From Prostheceraeus crozeri (Eukaryota; Platyhelminthes; Polycladida; Euryleptidae): 64,000 nucleotides of DNA. A program made the position numbers and the translations under genes. The notes beneath the pieces were generated by a model. That model ran no database searches, was not told where the DNA came from, and saw nothing but the letters and a program-made list of their open reading frames with translations. The stretch covers positions 1 to 64,000 of the forward strand of contig CAJQUW010001742.1 of assembly GCA_907163375.1 (NCBI GenBank), written 5' to 3'. Every line of letters begins with the position of its first letter. The first letter of the stretch is position 1. This document shows positions 59,220 to 64,000 of the stretch, one piece after another.

Positions 59220-60590
59220 GCTTAATTTACAATGAATGTCGTCACCATTCATTAGGCAAACAGTGCACCTTCAGTGATTTATTTAGATACTTAGCTTACT
59301 AAACAGATCCTATTCACAAACCCATAGTTCCAAGGATTCTAATCAGAAAATATTTGTGCATAAACCCGTAAACAACTCTATACATGTATTACAATACTTT
59401 AATGATAACTTTCAAAGCTCTACTTTATGTTCGGTTGGTGGTGGTGGTTCTCTTCATCGACACTATATTGGCTCATTTCATCAACAGGTGCATGAAACTC
59501 TCTCAAGAGCATCATGCATCCATGGATGGTTAAAGACATAAATTAACTCACTAATCCATAGATATCAAGCGATGATGTTTTTGAGTATTTTCAGGGACTC
59601 ATATGTCCTCTGACTCTGGACATAGACATTGATGAAATGACTCAAATCCATGGTATCTGCGTTTCGATGAAGTGACTCTGTCGTTGAAGTGAACCACAAG
59701 CGTTCGATTCATACCTGTGTTCTAGGTAGGTGTGATTATTCATTCGCGTTTCAATAACTGATTACTATCACTTCAATGTTGATGTTTGAACTTAAGTATG
59801 TAACAAAATTTATCAATATTTACGTGTATATATTTACACCTACATCTACTTCATGTAATGAGTCTAGTTAAGTCACTATTCAAATTGATAAGGGCCATTA
59901 TTCGACTTATGAAGTATGTAAGCCTCTGTGAGTAAAATATCACAGCAAAAAAACCAAAGAATTAATCTACTCAAATGGTGACGAGAAACAATTACAATTA
60001 ATTGATTGGCATAACTGCATTACTATACTACATGACTATATTTGGATGAAATTGATGTAAAGCGCAAAATGCAGACATCATTTGCTCATCTTGTTGTAAT
60101 ATCATTATCAAGTTTTGATAGTCATGATGAAGTCGAATAAATTCAAATCAATTATTCATTGGAAGTGCACCATGAAATTTAAATTAAAGTCTGGAATAAG
60201 CTCAGTAATTTGATAATGATTTATTCGACGGAATCCAAAGCTGAAAATGTTTGTTATTGACAGTCTAGGATGTCAGACGTAGATAGATACTAATCACGCG
60301 TTTCTTTGTCCACTTACGAGGAAATTTCTATCATAATTTTATTATTTCTTCAAAAAATGTTCCAAAAGTAAGAAGAAAATTGTGTACTCGGAAAGCAAAC
60401 ATCCTCAAGAGAATCAGTGTATTGTATACCCTATTCAAGAAGTTCAATTTTTCAATCATCAAGTTATTGTGTCAACTAAGAAGATAATAGACCATTCAGT
60501 CGCTGAAATGCGATAGTAAAACTCATTTAAAAACAGGAATGAACCAATCTGAACTGCCTGCTAGAAGACAATCAAACATTCTTCATCTTT
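59220..60590. other. Gene-free intronic stretch
   Basis: AT-rich, no supported gene; several AATTAATT motifs. Confidence 0.4.
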
Positions 60591-60609
60591 CTTTCTCTCT
60601 CGTCCGCAG

Positions 60610-60685
60610 ATTCACACACACTACCGAAAGGCGATCAGTTCGCGCCCGTCTGCAAAACGGCGAACTTCATAAAGCACATTACAAG
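60610..60685 (+). other. Candidate plus-strand exon (76 bp)
   Basis: A long pyrimidine tract ending CTCTCTCGTCCGCAG precedes the segment and ACAAG|GTAGGA follows it, the best pair of plus-strand splice sites seen by eye. Two frames are open across it (FTHTTERRSVRARLQNGELH... and SHTLPKGDQFAPVCKTANFI...). It would be antisense to the protocadherin gene. No homology recognised; it may be a non-coding RNA exon or chance. Confidence 0.3.
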
Positions 60686-60816
60686 GTAGGAAATGCAACA
60701 GATTCACAAGAACGAAGGCGTGGCTCCGCTAGGGGATGTATCGCTCCCTGAAGATATGCACTCGTGAGTGACAGTGCCTTTCCTCGGCCACAGTTTCCGC
60801 TTTATTACGAGACTTG

Positions 60817-60841
60817 ATTTTGTGTGAAACAGAGGAATTAG
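60817..60841 (+). repeat. 25-bp direct repeat, copy 2
   Basis: Identical to 59187-59211; lies in a more GC-rich stretch (60600-61150) near the cadherin exon. Confidence 0.85.
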
Positions 60842-61499
60842 ACAGAAAGCCAAGGAGAATTTTTTGTGGGAGAAGCTGTGAGCTCGCTGCGGGCGGGGAA
60901 CCGTGAAACAGTTACTTTATGGTCCGACGATTTTCTGCGCTCGGTAACGTTCATTCTTCATTAACTTTCTCTTAACCATATTCTGCATAACCTTCCTCGG
61001 GTGTGAGAGACACATAAAGATTGAAGAGAAAGAGGAGAGGGGTGTAGACCTGAAATTTAAGTCATTTTCTCCTATGCGGAGACTTAATTTCCTTCTCGCT
61101 ATTATCAACATCTGGAACCTCACGAGGGATTTGCTGGCCTCTAGGGACGTGAATTTGTCGGCGTAAGGCATGCATGTTCAATTTTGAGCTTGAATGCAGC
61201 ATGATGATAGCAGAAATTTCGAAGGCACTCATCTTCTATTAAGATAGATCGAAAATGTCTTAAACGCTAACAGATGCAAATTCTACCGACTTCTTTGCGG
61301 TCATTTTCCGTCACCTAAAAAGTTCAATGTCCCCGCACCCGTTACCACTGCACTTGTCCAATTCCCTACTATCAATTTCAACGCGTGCACTGTTATTTTG
61401 CTGTCTCCTTTAACACAGAAACAGTCGCCCCTCAAAGAAGGGAAGTGGTATTTAACGCAAGTCCATAACGGTTCGTGCGACTCGTAATTTCGAACTTAC

Positions 61500-63222
61500 C
61501 TTGTTGGTGGTAATATCGACGACGCTCGCTGTCCCTCCGTCGTTTGATAAGCCAAGCGAGGACAGCGGTGGTGATGAGCAGAAGCACGAATATTGTAGAT
61601 AGGATTATGATAATACTTCTTTGATCAGCACTGACTGGAAGTGAATCCAAGTCATTAGGATCATGAGGAGAAGCTAGGTCACTTCGACGATTGGTACGTA
61701 TTCTGACGGTAATTGAAGAGTTGAGTGGACGTGGAACTCCTCGATCGGATGCTCGTAAATGAACTACAAATGTTGTTTGTGAAGAGCGTTGCACTTTATT
61801 TGCAACATAGAACGTCCCAGTGTCTTGATGCATTGCAAAGAATCCGTCAGCCCCACTGACGATACTGTAGTCCACAGAGGCGTTGTTTCCCAAATCTTTA
61901 TCCGTGGCTCTCATTTCGAACAAAAGTTGACCAATTGGGGCGTTCTCATCCAATTCAATGATCGCATTGTTTTTTGGACTTTCAATAACTGGACTACAAT
62001 CATTCTCATCCAAAACTGTAATTGTTACTGTAGCTGTTCCTGTTCTTCTTGGTCCCACTGCGTGTTCAGGATTATCCATCGCTAGTACCCGTAGGATGTA
62101 TTGACTTTTGGTTTCGCGATCCAATTGCCGATTCACCTGTAACACTCCATTAATTGGATGCACTCTGAAGTAGCGATTGTCTTCAGTGTGAGCGTTAGCT
62201 ACGCGGTATCGAATAGACGCAAAAGATCCGGCATCATTGTCTACTGCCTTAACTTGTCCGATGGTCAAAGTGCGAGAATTTTCCACAATTTCGAAATGAT
62301 AATGAGATTGTGAAAACACGGGTGGGGAATCGTTCAGGTCAGTTATTTCTACCCGCACTGCTGCAGTTGAACTCAGCGCCTTGGGTTTGCCGTTATCAGC
62401 AGCTTGCACTTTGAGGTTCACATGGGTAACCACCTCACGGTCAAATGGCGAAATCGCCTTCAAAACTCCGGTGTTTTTATCTATTATGAATGACCGGCTA
62501 TATGTGGATGTAGGTATCAAGCTATAGGTGATTTTAGCATTTTCACCCTCGTCTTCGTCCAACGCTGTCACTCGGCCGACCTCAACAGGTTGATCCTTTC
62601 TTTGAGGAACGTTCTCCCTTAATTTAAATCGAAAAGAGTGGCGAATGAAGGTTGGTGTGACATCATTTCGATCGGTTACCCGAATATCGACCATTGTGCT
62701 ACCCGTTAGTGACCCAGCACCACCTCCATTGTCAACGCAGGTTATGGGGAAAGTAAGTAACGGCGTTTTCTCTCTATCAAAGTGACCACGGGACATCAGT
62801 TTGAACTGCCTTTTCCCACCGTTGCCGCTCTGTGACACGATATGAGAAAGTTCTTCCAAAATGAAGCCATCATTTCCAACACTGCAGGACACTGATCCTC
62901 CCGGACCCCTGTCCAGATCGGTGACAGTTACTTGAGCTACAATGCTTTGATCCTGACCTTCAGGTACAAAACCACGATTTCTATCTTGCTGATCTTCATT
63001 GAGATAGTTGATTGCGATTCTGGGTCGATAATCGTTCACATCCGTAACACTAACTCTCACTGGAACTTTTGAGCTTAGTGGAGGATCGCCTTTGTCGCGT
63101 ACTTCTATGAAGAATTGAAATTCGGAAACTCCTTTCTGGTCGACGTCCAAGTGAGCTCTGACAGCCAGTTGACCTTCTCCATCGATAGTGTGAATTGTGA
63201 AGTATCGAGCCGCCATTTGTTC
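61500..63222 (-). CDS. Protocadherin exon: cadherin repeats, transmembrane helix, start of tail
   Basis: Minus-strand exon. A good acceptor (ACTTTATAG) precedes 63222, and a consensus donor (AAG|GTAAGT) follows 61500; length 1723 bp, entry phase 0 as read, exit phase 1. Counting from the first in-frame Met (63216): a partial cadherin repeat ending DVNDYRPRI (59-67), repeats ending DRNDVTPTF (182-190), DLNDSPPVF (293-301) and DENDCSPVI (403-411), a last repeat to about 508, a linker, a transmembrane helix at 535-557 (IIIILSTIFVLLLITTAVLA...), then a basic RRRDSERRRYYHQQ tail. Calcium-binding motifs are present (FDRE 147-150 and 258-261, LDRE 366-369, DND 326-328). It acts as a calcium-dependent adhesion receptor at the cell surface. 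The Met is internal; upstream exons lie beyond the window. The frame runs past the donor to a stop at 61432, but those 22 residues are probably intronic. Confidence 0.93.
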
Positions 63223-64000
63223 CTATAAAGTGTATAAAAAGATTGATTGCACATACATTGACAATGTATACTATCAAACTATCACTGTATTTATCACATG
63301 CACAGGATCTTCAATTCAGTTCTCGAGCCTTTAGTCCAATTCACTGATGTGGTCCTTACTTGTAAACTATCTCAAATGACTCTACCAAATGATCGCTGAT
63401 CATATCAATATCGTCTGCTATGTCATAGACATCGGATAGAGTGCTAGATAATTGAATGTCATGCAAATACTATTTATCAAATATTTAAGTAAATAGCAAA
63501 ATCGAGTAGTTTCGTCTATTCCTAAGCATTTGAAAGCTTCATCGGTCCATCTTGAATTCTTCTTACTTCTTTGCTATCATATTTGAAGGTACTTACACTT
63601 ATTGTCATTTTATAGATACATTACAAAGCTTATTTTTGAAGGAAAATCTTCCGCATTCACATGCGTTTGCTTAGGATGCATTCCATGTCCATGAACAAAT
63701 CAATCCTATCACTAAATTTTTGTATTCATAGCAAACTTTTCATTATATTCAACTGTTTAGACATCGCAACACGCAATAATTTAGGGATATAGAGTCAAAG
63801 ACTGTCTATTTAATGTCTTCAAATGCTGTTTTTAGCAAAATGATAAGCGGGATACAGCAAATGAATACCAACATTTTAAAGTTCACACACTACAAAAGCT
63901 CAAGGTGGTTACATGTTTAATTTAAAAAATGCTTCAGACGATTTTTCACGAAATATGTTTTAAACGTTTTAAACAATTTGCTTGAAACATCAGCCACCCA
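63223..64000 (-). other. Upstream intron of the protocadherin gene
   Basis: AT-rich sequence before the acceptor at 63224-63223 with no cadherin-like frame. The preceding exon is outside the window. Confidence 0.7.

Larger units (their letters stand above)
25382..61499 (-). other. Proposed ~36-kb intron of the protocadherin gene
   Basis: Bounded on the minus strand by a consensus donor (AAG|GTAAGT, intron starting at 61499) and a strong acceptor (pyrimidine tract then AG at 25383-25382), both phase 1. It contains most of the transposons described here and possibly alternative exons. One intron or several cannot be decided without transcripts. Confidence 0.5.

Noticed and set aside
61432-61499. 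Read-through tail KFEITSRTNRYGLALNTTSLL of the cadherin frame
   Set aside because: It starts exactly at a consensus GTAAGT donor and has no tail-like motif; most likely intron sequence.
1-64000. CRISPR arrays, prokaryotic operons, rRNA genes, retroviral or Polinton-type elements
   Set aside because: None seen. All reverse transcriptases here belong to Penelope-like or LINE types, with no capsid or envelope genes.

Overview
The window looks like about 64 kb of AT-rich chromosome from an animal, most likely an invertebrate. The evidence is a protocadherin exon with consensus splice sites, long introns, and many decayed transposons typical of metazoans (Penelope-like elements, non-LTR retrotransposons, tRNA-derived SINEs, hAT, mariner-like and Merlin-like DNA transposons). 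No prokaryotic operon, CRISPR array or rRNA was seen. The phylum cannot be fixed from the sequence alone.

Host gene. The one clear host gene is on the minus strand. A large exon (63222-61500) encodes about four and a half cadherin repeats, a transmembrane helix and the start of a cytoplasmic tail, and it ends at a consensus splice donor in phase 1. About 36 kb downstream on the same strand, an exon with a strong acceptor (25381-25047) enters in the matching phase. It encodes a 110-residue hydrophilic tail ending in a PDZ-ligand-like sequence (ASFV). I infer that these are the membrane exon and the last coding exon of one protocadherin gene. If so, most of the window (25-61 kb) is a transposon-filled intron, 1-25 kb is downstream flank, and the 5' part of the gene lies beyond 64 kb. 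A 91-bp candidate exon (43245-43155, minus) may be an alternative tail exon.

Mobile DNA, left to right: a foldback repeat (0.4 kb); a decayed LINE (5-6.9 kb); a complete hAT-type MITE (8.6 kb); a LINE 3' fragment (9.4 kb); a Penelope-like endonuclease fragment beside another MITE (10.3-11.0 kb); a nest in which a 393-bp hAT MITE sits in a dead mariner-like transposase flanked by hAT ends (14.6-16.7 kb); GC-rich repeats and a LINE fragment (16.7-19 kb); a two-copy, head-to-head Penelope-like insertion in which one copy keeps an open 817-codon frame (26.6-32.2 kb); Merlin-like and hAT remnants (32.7-34.1 kb); a tRNA-SINE and a 735-bp hAT MITE (36-37.2 kb); a second Penelope-like lineage (37.5-38.3 kb); a 60-bp minisatellite (44.4 kb); a tRNA-like head followed by two hammerhead ribozymes (53.15-53.5 kb); and a three-level nest of hAT-type elements ending in a 41-bp micro-element (55.7-56.7 kb).

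The most unusual items are the tandem hammerhead unit at 53.2-53.5 kb, the Penelope-like inverted twin with its own hammerhead motif, the 41-bp element inserted in a relative of itself, and the proposed 36-kb intron joining the cadherin membrane exon to its tail exon. All calls are by eye; no database search, folding program or transcript data were used.
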